From Lachnospiraceae bacterium (GTDB lineage: Bacteria; Bacillota; Clostridia; Lachnospirales; Lachnospiraceae): 34,332 nt of DNA. Positions within the stretch are counted from its first letter, which is position 1, and each line of letters starts with the position of its first letter. Location: NCBI GenBank assembly GCA_022774705.1, contig JALFLM010000190.1:1-34332 (forward strand), in the 5' to 3' direction. The notes beneath the pieces are model-generated. The model saw only the letters and a list, made by a program, of their open reading frames with translations, searched no databases and was not told the DNA's origin. Position numbers and translations under genes: made by a program. Positions 1-7,628 of this stretch are shown one piece after another.

Positions 1-582
1 TATTTTGTCAGTCAGGTGGCAGATGCTCTGCTGGTATTTGAACAGGACAGGGTGATGTATTACCCGTTTGGATACCGCCATTATCTTTATCAGCTGAAAA
101 AGGCAGAAATGTATGAACAGCTGAAAGAAGCAAAGACAGATGAACAGCCGGAAACGGGGAAGGCAGAGTCGGAAAGTGGCGAGATGGGAAGTACAGAGTC
201 GGACAACAGGACCGGCGGGCTTATGGGAATCGCCATGCGGGCAGAGGACCGGGCCCGGGTGGATGATATGCGCAGAGTCCCGGAAGCGGAAAAGGGAAGA
301 TTTCTGACGATTTCTACGGAACAGGCTTATCACGAATGGCGTATGCGCCTGATGGGAGAGGAACTGGACCGGCTGGCAGAGCGTACGATGGATATTGCCG
401 CGAAGAAGGAAGAACAGGAGCAAAAGCATACGGCAGCTGTTCTGGGATATGAGAAGGATACTGATCCCGGAGAAAGGAACAAAGGGGAAGATTTTGCTGA
501 TACGCTCAGCGATGCGCTGCAGCAGGCAGAAGGAGAATGGACCCGGATCTGTATTGCCTGGGACGAGGAATTTGCAGACTGA
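1..582 (+). CDS. ABC-F family ATPase, C-terminal part (gene starts before the window)
   Basis: The frame is open from base 1, so only about 193 C-terminal residues are present. The first residues, YFVSQVADALLVFE, match the segment that follows the H-loop (SHDR) of the second ATPase domain of ABC-F proteins, and the next motif, MYYPFGYRHYL, is typical of the strand after it. The rest is a charged Glu/Lys/Gln-rich tail with coiled-coil character (about residues 110-150), as in Uup/YdiF-type members. ABC-F proteins are cytosolic, have no membrane domain, and act on the ribosome in translation or antibiotic protection. Which subtype this is cannot be told without the N-terminal half. A GTG at base 16 could be mistaken for a start, but the homology continues upstream of it. 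A hairpin terminator follows the stop codon. Confidence 0.8.
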   Translation, partial: YFVSQVADALLVFEQDRVMYYPFGYRHYLYQLKKAEMYEQLKEAKTDEQPETGKAESESGEMGSTESDNRTGGLMGIAMRAEDRARVDDMRRVPEAEKGRFLTISTEQAYHEWRMRLMGEELDRLAERTMDIAAKKEEQEQKHTAAVLGYEKDTDPGERNKGEDFADTLSDALQQAEGEWTRICIAWDEEFAD

Positions 583-607
583 AGCTGCAGCAGGCCTGCG
601 GCAAAAA

Positions 608-643
608 AATATGCTCACGGACGGAAATGTTCGTGAGCATATT
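608..643. terminator. Bidirectional intrinsic terminator between convergent genes
   Basis: Perfect 12-bp stem (608-619 with 632-643) and a 12-nt loop. Seven A residues at 603-609 supply a U-tract for minus-strand transcripts of the amidase gene. On the plus strand the tail is a weaker T-rich stretch. It serves both the ABC-F gene and the convergent lipoprotein gene. Confidence 0.85.
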
Positions 644-648
644 GTGTA

Positions 649-2208
649 TTATTTTTCAAACTGAATCGGTACTACGTTCTTGTCGAGAGCCCGGAATTCA
701 TATCCCTGGTCTTTTAACTGTTTCAGAATATCGGGCAGTGCTTCCACAACAGCATCTCTGCCGGGTACATCATGCATCAGCAGAATGGCTTTATTGTTGT
801 AGCCGCATTCCTTGACTGCTTTGGCAACCATTTCGGAGCGGGACATCCCTTCCGTGTCGCCTGTAAATGCGTTCCAGTCGTAGTAGACCAGTCCCTCGGA
901 TTTGACACGGTCCAGCAGTTCACGTCGGATATTTTTATTGTAGCCGGCATTACTTCCGCCGGGGAACCGGAAAATGTTACTGCTTTCACCTGTAGCGCTT
1001 ACAATGATACTGTTCATCTTATTGTAATCATCCATGTAGGCATCAGGAGAGCTGTAGATGTTCTTATACTGATGCGAAAATGTATGGACTCCGATAGTGT
1101 TGCCCCGGTCATGGATCTGTTTCAGCATATCTTTCAGAGCGCTGCCTTCCATGTACTGACCTGTAACAAACCAGGTGGCTTTGGCATCGTACTCATCCAG
1201 AATATCCAGAAGCTTCGGTGTACCGGTGGTAGGACCGTCATCAATGGTAATATAAACAACTTTTTCATCAGGTGAAGGCTCGCCTGATGTGGTTTTTGCA
1301 CCTGATGAAGAAGACTCATCAGAAGATTCCGCAGGGGTGGAAGATGCTTCCGGATCAGAAGATTCTTCCGGTTTGGAGGACTCTTCCGGACTGGAGGATT
1401 CACCGGCTGAAGAAGATTCGGCTGAAGAAGATTTGCCGTCTCCGGCTGTGCCTTCTTTTCTGGAGGAAATATCGGCTCCCAGGAACTGCTCGATGCCGTT
1501 GGCGATACCGAGGGCAATCTTATCCTGATAATCACTGTCCTGAAGCAGAGGTCCTTCTGTATCGGAGGTCAGAAAACCGGTTTCAATCAGACAGGAAGGA
1601 AACTGTTTGCTCTGCAGCACATACTGTGCGCTGCTGTCCTCAACACCGCGGTCCTTTGCCTCTGTTGTTTTGATCACCGCATTCTGTACCATGGAAGCCA
1701 GGTCACTGCTCTTTTCATGGGCCTCACTGCTGCAGTGAGTTTTGACTCCGTGGGGTGAGGAATCACCGTCCAGGGAATTCTGGTGAACGCTGACGAAAAC
1801 ATCGGCACCACATTTTTCCGCTGTGGTGACCCGGTCTTCCGGTGTAACGGAAGTATCGGAATCTCTGGTCAGAAATACCTGACAGCCGTCTTTTTCAAGG
1901 ATTGCCTTTACTTTCTGAACAATCTGCAGGTTGATATCTTTTTCGTACGTATCGCCGGAATGGGCACCGGCTTCAGTTCCTCCGTGTCCGGCGTCAAGAA
2001 AAACCACAGGATTTTCCTTATTGAACTTCAGTGTGCTCTCAACCTCATCGGAAGAGGAAACGGCACCGGACTCCGGTTCACTTTCACCGGCTCCGGATTG
2101 TCTGCAGGCACTCAGAAACATACCGCAGAAACAGATCAGAAAAATACCCAGAAGCAGAGCAACCGGGGTATGACGATAATGGTGATTCATATCTTTTGTA
2201 AACTGCAT
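649..2208 (-). CDS. Lipoprotein with N-acetylmuramoyl-L-alanine amidase and polysaccharide deacetylase domains
   Basis: A 519-residue, two-enzyme surface lipoprotein. Residues 8-35 form a lipoprotein signal ending in lipobox LSAC (Cys35). Residues about 67-245 are an Amidase_3 domain: zinc ligands His75 (DAGHGG), Glu89 and His142 (SVHQN), and catalytic Glu209 (IETGF). A Ser/Pro/Glu-rich linker (about 258-312) leads to a NodB deacetylase domain (about 316-510) with all five motifs: TIDDGP (Asp323, Asp324), HTFSH (His375, His379), RFPGG (414-418), DWNAFTGD (Asp444) and LLMHD (His479). The first domain should cleave the MurNAc-peptide bond and the second should remove acetyl groups from glycan, so both probably act on peptidoglycan outside the membrane. 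The start is chosen because AGAAAGGAG lies 9 nt upstream of this ATG; a longer frame reaches 2277 but has no ribosome site. Family calls are firm; the shared substrate is inferred. Confidence 0.9.
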   Translation of the reverse strand: MQFTKDMNHHYRHTPVALLLGIFLICFCGMFLSACRQSGAGESEPESGAVSSSDEVESTLKFNKENPVVFLDAGHGGTEAGAHSGDTYEKDINLQIVQKVKAILEKDGCQVFLTRDSDTSVTPEDRVTTAEKCGADVFVSVHQNSLDGDSSPHGVKTHCSSEAHEKSSDLASMVQNAVIKTTEAKDRGVEDSSAQYVLQSKQFPSCLIETGFLTSDTEGPLLQDSDYQDKIALGIANGIEQFLGADISSRKEGTAGDGKSSSAESSSAGESSSPEESSKPEESSDPEASSTPAESSDESSSSGAKTTSGEPSPDEKVVYITIDDGPTTGTPKLLDILDEYDAKATWFVTGQYMEGSALKDMLKQIHDRGNTIGVHTFSHQYKNIYSSPDAYMDDYNKMNSIIVSATGESSNIFRFPGGSNAGYNKNIRRELLDRVKSEGLVYYDWNAFTGDTEGMSRSEMVAKAVKECGYNNKAILLMHDVPGRDAVVEALPDILKQLKDQGYEFRALDKNVVPIQFEK

Positions 2209-2353
2209 CAGCAGGAACTCCTTTCTAAAAGTTATTTTACACATTGCAAGCTGTATTTTAACAAATAGATGTTTCATTAATGTCCAATAATTGTTACAAA
2301 AGTATGAAATATGACGAATTTCAAAAAAATGGCATGAAATGATTTCCTGACAA

Positions 2354-2381
2354 TTGACAAACAGGAGAAATTTGGTATACT
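2354..2381 (+). promoter_or_regulatory. Sigma-A type promoter for the DUF3786 gene
   Basis: TTGACA at 2354-2359, a 16-nt spacer, and TATACT at 2376-2381. The predicted start near 2388 leaves an unusually long leader of about 180 nt before the ATG at 2568. Within the gene-free stretch 2209-2567 I otherwise see only an inverted repeat (2437-2445 and 2472-2480). Confidence 0.7.
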
Positions 2382-2436
2382 TTAATCAATTACTTTGATA
2401 AAGTGGCTGATGATAAGAAAGCTCCCCTGGCAGGGT

Positions 2437-2480
2437 GATGTTATACATGGTATGACAGAACCCTGTTCTTTTATAACATC
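2437..2480 (+). repeat. Inverted repeat in the DUF3786 gene leader
   Basis: GATGTTATA (2437-2445) and TATAACATC (2472-2480) are perfect 9-bp arms 26 nt apart in the long 5' leader. There is no T-tract, so it is not a terminator. It could be an RNA hairpin or a protein site; function unknown. Confidence 0.4.
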
Positions 2481-2567
2481 TTCTGTAGAATGTACAGGCA
2501 TTATCTGGTATGATAACGGTAAGTACAGATGGGTGATACCGTTCACCGGGAGGAGGCGTTGTTTTAC

Positions 2568-3263
2568 ATGAGAGAAAGCTATATCACACACAGGGATGGA
2601 AAACCTGTGGATAATTATGAGATGACCTGTGAAAAATGGAGAAAAACATATCTGGGCATGGATCAGGAAGAACTGATCAGGCGTTTTCAACTGGAACATG
2701 ATGAGCAGGCATCATACATTGTCTATTACAATGAAAAATACCGTATAGACAGAAAAAATGGTATGATTACGCTGGTGGATGACCCGGAAAAAAGGATTTC
2801 CTTTAACACATTGATGTCCATTTACAATCTGTTTTATTATTCGAAGCCCCAGGCGAAAGTACGTGGAGAGTTCGTGCCGTTTCGTCAGGTAAAACGGGCG
2901 GCGCCTTTTGATCCGGCATTTAAAAGAATGGTAATTAATCTGCTGGCGGAAACCTTCAGCGGACGCAGCGGGCTTCTGGAGAAAGCCTGTCTGGCGCTGA
3001 ATGGCCGGCCTATCCGTCAGGGTGATGTGGGGTATGAAATCCGGGCGTTTGACTGCGTTCCCGTGACGGTGGTTTTCTGGGATGGAGACGAAGAATTCAG
3101 CGCCCAGGCCAACATTCTTTTTGATGCGGACATCACGGATTTTATCCATGAGGAAACTGTCTGCTGCATCGGCTCGGATCTGGTAAGACGGTTATCCGAG
3201 GAAGCAGGCCTGGGGCAGGTGGATCATCTGCTGGGCGGAGATATTGTAATCGAAAGCAGATGA
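2568..3263 (+). CDS. DUF3786 domain protein
   Basis: A 231-residue soluble protein. The central and C-terminal part, with FDPAFKRMVINLLAETF, VTVVFWDGDEEFSAQANILFD and the closing SDLVRRL, matches the pattern of DUF3786, a domain of unknown function found in anaerobic Firmicutes and sulfate reducers. In some genomes this domain sits beside Fe-S or corrinoid proteins, but no such neighbour is present here, so no role is assigned. There is no signal peptide or membrane segment, and the few Cys residues do not form a cluster motif. The start at 2568 is preceded by GGGAGGAGG; an upstream in-frame ATG at 2529 lacks a ribosome site. The gene is convergent with the YdcF-like gene, with only 13 bases between stops and no clear terminator. 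Confidence 0.7.
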   Translation: MRESYITHRDGKPVDNYEMTCEKWRKTYLGMDQEELIRRFQLEHDEQASYIVYYNEKYRIDRKNGMITLVDDPEKRISFNTLMSIYNLFYYSKPQAKVRGEFVPFRQVKRAAPFDPAFKRMVINLLAETFSGRSGLLEKACLALNGRPIRQGDVGYEIRAFDCVPVTVVFWDGDEEFSAQANILFDADITDFIHEETVCCIGSDLVRRLSEEAGLGQVDHLLGGDIVIESR

Positions 3264-3276
3264 TCAGAAGCAGATA

Positions 3277-4140
3277 TTAAAATATCCATTCATACAGGAT
3301 GCCGTAAAGTTCTCTTACATAATAGGTTGCAAACAGATAGCCGGGTGTCCGGCCGGGGACTGCAGAATAGTCAAGGCCGAGAGAATCGGCCAGTCTGCCT
3401 GCGCGGTATTCATGAAATTCACTGGTAGCAATGGCAATATGAGGATTCAGGTGATTGTCATCAATAATTTTTCTGGAGAAAGTCAGGTTCTCGCGGGTTG
3501 AGGTGGACTGATCCTCCGGATACAGCCGGTCAGGATCAATCCCTTTCTCTGTAAGATAGCGGTACATGCATTCGGCTTCGCTGATGATCTCGTCTTTTCC
3601 CTGACCGCCGGACAGTATACAGACAGAATCCGGATTTTCTGTCAGGTAATCGAAGGCTGCGTCGAGACGTTTCCTCAGAATGAGAGTAGGCTTTTTACCT
3701 CTTGCCTTACAGCCCAGGACTACTACGGTGGAGCCGGACTGCGGCGTCCTGCAGGCAGCTTTTATCATGCAGCCGGTCTCCGTAATAACCAGAAGCAGAA
3801 TGATGCCTGCACAGATACCGGCAGTATTTGTAATCAGTCTTCCTGCCTTCCGTTTCCTGAAATATTTCAGAAAACAGTGGATTTTTGTCATAAAACAGGC
3901 ATAGAGCATGACTGCCGCGCAGACTGCCAGCCCGGTTGCATTGCCGATGTTGAAAATTCCATGGAAAATTAACGGCAGCAAAAACCAGACGGCACAGAAT
4001 GCCCCGGCCAGAAAAAGAATTGCGGATGGAATCTTTTTTTGCAGTTTTTTTATCACAGTTTGTAATTCCCCCCTTGGGACATATGCTTTGTCGGCATATG
4101 CATATATTTTCTGTCTGCTTTTATCATAACGTTTGTGCAT
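3277..4140 (-). CDS. YdcF/SanA-like (DUF218) membrane protein
   Basis: A 287-residue protein with a short basic N-terminus, three hydrophobic segments (about 37-57, 66-86 and 106-124) and a C-terminal DUF218 domain (about 135-270). The family pattern is clear: VVVLGC, RLDAAFDYL, ILSGGQG, ISEAECMYRYL, GID, EDQSTSTRENLTFS. SanA/YdcF members are linked to cell-envelope integrity, but the reaction is not established. It lies 44 nt downstream of the HD-GNAT gene on the same strand and probably shares its transcript. The ATG at 4140 has no good ribosome site. An in-frame GTG at codon 29 has a G-rich run (AAGGGGGG) upstream and would remove only the polar N-terminus, so the exact start is uncertain. 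Confidence 0.8.
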   Translation of the reverse strand: MHKRYDKSRQKIYAYADKAYVPRGELQTVIKKLQKKIPSAILFLAGAFCAVWFLLPLIFHGIFNIGNATGLAVCAAVMLYACFMTKIHCFLKYFRKRKAGRLITNTAGICAGIILLLVITETGCMIKAACRTPQSGSTVVVLGCKARGKKPTLILRKRLDAAFDYLTENPDSVCILSGGQGKDEIISEAECMYRYLTEKGIDPDRLYPEDQSTSTRENLTFSRKIIDDNHLNPHIAIATSEFHEYRAGRLADSLGLDYSAVPGRTPGYLFATYYVRELYGILYEWIF

Positions 4141-4184
4141 CCGAAATACAATACAGAAATTCCTGAGTTTTTATCACGTTTTTA

Positions 4185-5135
4185 TCACAAAGAAGCCGGA
4201 TTGTCCGGGGCAATATATTCGTAGGCAATTCGGGGGCTTCCGTCCGACAGATGGATGATCCCGCACTTTCTGAATCCGTTTTTTTCCAGGACATGCTGCA
4301 TTACATGGTTGTTTTCGTGGGTATCGATGCGAAGATGTCCACACTGTTTTTTACAGAAATCCATACAGTGAGTTACGACTCCTTTCAGGACTCCGTCGCC
4401 GGCAACCCGATGAACGGCCCGGTAGGGGGTATCGGCAATCCATGAGCCGTTTTCGATGACTGCATAGTCAGGTTCGGCTCCCTCTAAAAAGGCGAAAACG
4501 CCGTGGATGGCACCGTTTGAGGAAATTACATGAAGACGGCCGTTTTCAATATCGGATTTCACCACCTCCGGTGAAGGGCGGTTTGTTCCCCACTGTGTGG
4601 CATTGCCGTGGGCTGCCATAAATTCCCGGGCAGTCTGATAGATAGAAAGGATGGCCGGCAGGTCATCAGGAGAAGCTTTCCGGATGGAGGGAGTGTCGTC
4701 TGCCTCCAGAATTTCTCTGGCTTTTTTGTATTTTTTTCTCCAACGTTCCAGTCTTGCCGGAGGGACGGCATCCGGGTCTGTAATCCGGCTTTCATCCTGA
4801 TTGTGGTCCAGATCAGCCAGTTTTACCGTTCTGGCAACGGGATTGGTGCAGATGGCGCGGACATAATCAAAATAGTCCGTTGCATCGTCATGGGTCAGAA
4901 GCCGGAGCGCATCAATCACTTCCGGGGGAAATTCCCCTTCCAGATCCTCCAGCGTCACATCGGTATCTTCCACTACATCGTGCAGAAGCGCGGTGCAGGT
5001 GGTGATTTCGTCAGGCATCTGTTCTGCAACATGGAAGGGATGAAAGATATAGGGAACACCATTCACGTCCAGCTGTCCGTGATGGGCATCGTAGGCCAGT
5101 TTCATGGCTTTGTTTGTCAATTCTGTGTAAATCAT
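4185..5135 (-). CDS. HD-domain (RelA/SpoT hydrolase-like) and GNAT acetyltransferase fusion
   Basis: A 316-residue fusion of two catalytic domains. Residues about 1-145 are an HD domain of the SpoT/MESH1 hydrolase type: YIFHPFHVAEQM (His32, His35), ALLHDVVEDT (His52-Asp53, Glu56-Asp57) and KLADLDHN (105-112, where SpoT enzymes have LADRLHN). It has no synthetase domain. Residues about 150-310 are a GNAT N-acetyltransferase: RKASPDDLPAILSIY at the start, an RAVHRVAGDGVLKGV stretch where acetyl-CoA would bind, and the late motif HVLEKNGFRKCG. Substrates of both halves are unknown; alarmone or nucleotide-pyrophosphate hydrolysis is a guess from the HD motifs. The start has AAGGA 9 nt upstream and a promoter at 5201-5229. 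It is probably co-transcribed with the YdcF-like gene. Confidence 0.85.
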   Translation of the reverse strand: MIYTELTNKAMKLAYDAHHGQLDVNGVPYIFHPFHVAEQMPDEITTCTALLHDVVEDTDVTLEDLEGEFPPEVIDALRLLTHDDATDYFDYVRAICTNPVARTVKLADLDHNQDESRITDPDAVPPARLERWRKKYKKAREILEADDTPSIRKASPDDLPAILSIYQTAREFMAAHGNATQWGTNRPSPEVVKSDIENGRLHVISSNGAIHGVFAFLEGAEPDYAVIENGSWIADTPYRAVHRVAGDGVLKGVVTHCMDFCKKQCGHLRIDTHENNHVMQHVLEKNGFRKCGIIHLSDGSPRIAYEYIAPDNPASL

Positions 5136-5200
5136 GGTTAAAAATCCTTCTGAGCAAGTGAACTTTTGCAGTCATTTTGGTCCTGCTGTAAACAGTTACC

Positions 5201-5229
5201 ATCATAAAACAAAATACGGAAAAATACAA
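5201..5229 (-). promoter_or_regulatory. Promoter of the HD-GNAT / YdcF-like operon
   Basis: On the minus strand TTGTAT (5224-5229) and TATGAT (5201-5206) are separated by exactly 17 nt. The start would lie near 5194, giving a leader of about 60 nt. It is divergent from the promoter at 5250-5278. Confidence 0.55.
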
Positions 5230-5249
5230 TCTCCTCCTGCAACATGTGA

Positions 5250-5278
5250 TTGACAAAATAACATAAACTATTTATAAT
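5250..5278 (+). promoter_or_regulatory. Consensus sigma-A promoter of the TRIC/YadS gene
   Basis: TTGACA (5250-5255), 17-nt spacer, TATAAT (5273-5278): a perfect consensus. The predicted start near 5285 coincides with the first ATG of the frame, which argues that translation begins further downstream, at 5315. Confidence 0.85.
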
Positions 5279-5314
5279 TAGAACATGATAAAGAAAAAGA
5301 GGATGAGTGAAATT

Positions 5315-5971
5315 ATGGATGTTCAGACATGGATTATTTTTGTGATGGAAATGATCGGTACAGTGGCTTTTGCAGCTTCCGGTGCCATGGTTGGAATGGG
5401 ACGCAGGATGGATATTTTCGGTGTATGCGTTCTCGGCGTGATTACTTCCGTGGGGGGAGGGATGATCCGTGATGTGTTTCTGGGGATTATTCCGCCGGGG
5501 GTATTTCAGAAACCGGTGTATGCCCTGGTGGCGACGATTACTTCCTGTCTGGTATTTCTGGTGCTTTATGTGAAACGGCACCTTCTGGAAGGTCATTTTA
5601 AGGAGATATATGACAGGGCATTGCTGATTATGGATTCCATCGGGCTTGCGATTTTCACTGTAGTCGGTGTGAATACGGGGATTCAGCAGGGATATCTGCA
5701 TCATACGTTCCTGCTGGTATTCGTGGGAACGATTACGGGAGTCGGGGGAGGTCTGCTCAGGGACATGATGGCAGGTGTACCGCCCTGCATTTTTGTCCGC
5801 CATATATATGCCTGTGCATCCATTGTAGGAGCGTGGACCTGTGCATTGATTTCACAGCATTTCGGAAATGTGGAAGCTATGGTGATTTCGGCTGCAGTTG
5901 TGATGCTGATTCGCTGCTGCGCAGCACATTACCGCTGGAATCTGCCCAGACTGGAGGAAGATGATCAGTAA
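5315..5971 (+). CDS. TRIC/YadS family (UPF0126) membrane channel protein
   Basis: A 218-residue integral membrane protein with about seven hydrophobic helices. It has the two-fold internal repeat of the UPF0126/TRIC family: TVAFAASGAMVGMGRRMDIFG, then VGGGMIRDVFLG in the first half and VGGGLLRDMMAG in the second. Bacterial members are small trimeric cation channels or are proposed to move small solutes such as glycine; which applies here is not visible. The ATG at 5315 is preferred because AAAGAGG lies 12 nt upstream and the consensus promoter would start transcription at about 5285, on top of the earlier ATG. It is a single-gene unit, convergent with the small membrane protein downstream. 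Confidence 0.85.
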   Translation: MDVQTWIIFVMEMIGTVAFAASGAMVGMGRRMDIFGVCVLGVITSVGGGMIRDVFLGIIPPGVFQKPVYALVATITSCLVFLVLYVKRHLLEGHFKEIYDRALLIMDSIGLAIFTVVGVNTGIQQGYLHHTFLLVFVGTITGVGGGLLRDMMAGVPPCIFVRHIYACASIVGAWTCALISQHFGNVEAMVISAAVVMLIRCCAAHYRWNLPRLEEDDQ

Positions 5972-6007
5972 TCTCCGGAGCAGGAACAGATTCCGGGCGG
6001 TAAAGAG

Positions 6008-6415
6008 CTATTCGCTTTCAATCATCTTTTTAACTGCGTTTCGTATCAGGTGATAGAACATGCGGATAACGGAAAAGATGGCAAACATAAGCAGGAAGCC
6101 TACAATTCCGAACATGATGTCTGTGAACTCCATATTTCCGGTGTGCGTGATCTTCTGCCCGATTTCGATGGCGAAGGTGATTACCAGGATCATTGTAAAA
6201 ACATAGATCCATGTGATAACCATCTCATGATGAGTTCTGGCGAGCCATTTGAACACAGGGTATATGATAAACACGAGACCCATGCCCAGCACACCGATCA
6301 CCAGAAAGTGAAGTTCTTTATCGGAAAAACGATATTCATAGCGGTCGTTGAGCCGCATAATATAGTTATGCAGCTTTGCCACGAGACCGACGCTCCAGTA
6401 TAATAGTTCTTTCAT
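6008..6415 (-). CDS. Small VanZ-like integral membrane protein
   Basis: A 135-residue protein with four hydrophobic stretches (about 36-56, 66-82, 84-90 extended, 101-120). The segment AIEIGQKITHTGNMEFTDIMFGIVGF has the E-x2-Q ... D-I/L-x4-G pattern of VanZ-like proteins, a family with some link to glycopeptide resistance and sporulation but no proven chemistry. The N-terminus (MKELLYWSVGLVAKLHNYIM) is amphipathic. AAAGGA lies 11 nt upstream of the ATG. The gene stands alone between the TRIC gene and the URO-D operon, and its upstream region holds a perfect inverted repeat (6461-6500). The VanZ-like assignment rests on pattern alone. Confidence 0.65.
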   Translation of the reverse strand: MKELLYWSVGLVAKLHNYIMRLNDRYEYRFSDKELHFLVIGVLGMGLVFIIYPVFKWLARTHHEMVITWIYVFTMILVITFAIEIGQKITHTGNMEFTDIMFGIVGFLLMFAIFSVIRMFYHLIRNAVKKMIESE

Positions 6416-6460
6416 AAGTATTACATTCCTTTCCCGGCACAGAAGCCGACATAGATCATG

Positions 6461-6500
6461 TAACTGTTCAGCGCCATTCTCAAAACACTGAACAGTTACG
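6461..6500. repeat. Perfect 12-bp inverted repeat, GTAACTGTTCAG type
   Basis: GTAACTGTTCAG (6461-6472) pairs with 6489-6500 around a 16-nt loop. No T-tract follows on either strand. Almost the same arms occur at 23515-23564, where they do form a terminator. This suggests a dispersed intergenic repeat family. Confidence 0.7.
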
Positions 6501-6557
6501 GGATCATTTTCTGGTAGTATACTTTCTCAGCCGGAAAAAGTAAACAGGAATTGGAAA

Positions 6558-7547
6558 TTATACGATCGGGTGTTCCAGTGCAAACCGGCGTCCGTATTTT
6601 TTCAGCTCATCCTGTACGATGCTGTTGTTCCATTCTCTGAAGCATACTCCGTTGGGGATGGAAGGGTAAAAGCGTCCGCCGGGGCAGTAGGTGTCGATGG
6701 CTCTGCGCACTTCAGCACGAATCGCTTCTTCGGTGATATTTTCGATGTCGATTTTCGGGCCGTCAATACCGCCGCACATGGCAAGTTTGCCTTCGGTGAT
6801 TTCCTGGATTTTTACGATATCATTCTGCGCGATGGTTCCCTGCCAGATGTCGATGCCCAGTTCTACCATATCGGTTACGATGGGCTGACAGATGCAGTCT
6901 GCATGATGCATGTAGATCATGCCGCATTCGTGGATGGTATCGGAGATTTCCTGCTGGAGAGGTTTGATCAGTTCTCTCCACACCCGGGGAGGCAGAAACA
7001 GATTCTGCTTTGAACCCCAGTCGTCATGATAGAAGATGATGTCCGGGTGGATTTCCTCGGCGGCCATTTTGATGTATGCGATTTTGTAATCGGCTATTTT
7101 TCTGAGAACACCGGCCATTTCTTCCGGGTATTCAAGATAATTGATCAGGGCATTTTCCATGCCCATCAGATGATGTGTCCGTTCAAACAGGCCGCCGGAG
7201 AACATGAATCCTGTAAATTTTTCTTTCCTGTCAACGGCAGCGGCTGCTTTTTTTGCAGGTTCCCAGTCAAGGTTTTCAAGGGAAGGAACTTTCAGCTGTT
7301 CTTCCCATTTCTCAATGTCTTTGATTACCGCGTTGGAATCGTTGACATGAGGATGTTTTCCGGGGGAGCCGGGTTTGTAGATAAAGATGGTTCCCCAAAC
7401 ATCGGGATGTTCTTTTCCGTCCTGAGGGCACATGTTTCTCAGCAGCTCCGGATCGGGAACCAGCTGGATGGCATCCATGATATCTCCGTAAAAATCGGGC
7501 TGTTCCCGGTTAAAGATTGCCATGGCATTTTCTCTTAAAGTCATCAT
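6558..7547 (-). CDS. Uroporphyrinogen decarboxylase / MtaA-family protein, paralog B
   Basis: A 329-residue TIM-barrel protein of the URO-D superfamily, which includes true uroporphyrinogen decarboxylase and zinc-dependent methyltransferases that act on corrinoid-bound methyl groups. The heme-pathway N-terminal arginine motif is absent, so a methyltransferase-type role is more likely. Notable residues: HDDWGS (174-179), HHADC (214-218), GIDIWQG (231-237) and Cys258 in MCGGID. The His215/Cys218/Cys258 set could bind zinc, as the His-x-Cys...Cys set does in MtaA; this is inference. It is the last gene of the operon with the GPH transporter and paralog A, which has the same length and shares the HDDWGS, HH-x-D and GIDIWQG blocks. 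No corrinoid protein or activase is encoded nearby. AAGGAGGG lies 12 nt upstream of the start. Confidence 0.85.
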   Translation of the reverse strand: MMTLRENAMAIFNREQPDFYGDIMDAIQLVPDPELLRNMCPQDGKEHPDVWGTIFIYKPGSPGKHPHVNDSNAVIKDIEKWEEQLKVPSLENLDWEPAKKAAAAVDRKEKFTGFMFSGGLFERTHHLMGMENALINYLEYPEEMAGVLRKIADYKIAYIKMAAEEIHPDIIFYHDDWGSKQNLFLPPRVWRELIKPLQQEISDTIHECGMIYMHHADCICQPIVTDMVELGIDIWQGTIAQNDIVKIQEITEGKLAMCGGIDGPKIDIENITEEAIRAEVRRAIDTYCPGGRFYPSIPNGVCFREWNNSIVQDELKKYGRRFALEHPIV

Positions 7548-7575
7548 ATCGGTGCATTTCCCTCCTTATAAAACA

Positions 7576-7602
7576 GGCGCCCCGGTAATTTCCCAGGACG
7601 CC
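7576..7602 (-). other. Intercistronic hairpin before the second URO-D gene
   Basis: Ten pairs (7576-7585 with 7593-7602, two of them G-U) close a 7-nt loop between the transporter stop and the ribosome site of the last gene. On the minus strand TGTTTTAT follows, so it might act as a partial terminator or as an mRNA-processing site. Confidence 0.5.
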
Positions 7603-7628
7603 ATAACTGTTTGCTTATTTACAGACGA

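Noticed and set aside
772-1673. Long open frames opposite and within the amidase-deacetylase gene, including one with Asp/Ser-rich repeats at 1289-1528
   Set aside because: They mirror the Ser/Pro/Glu-rich linker and the conserved domains of the real minus-strand gene and have no ribosome sites.
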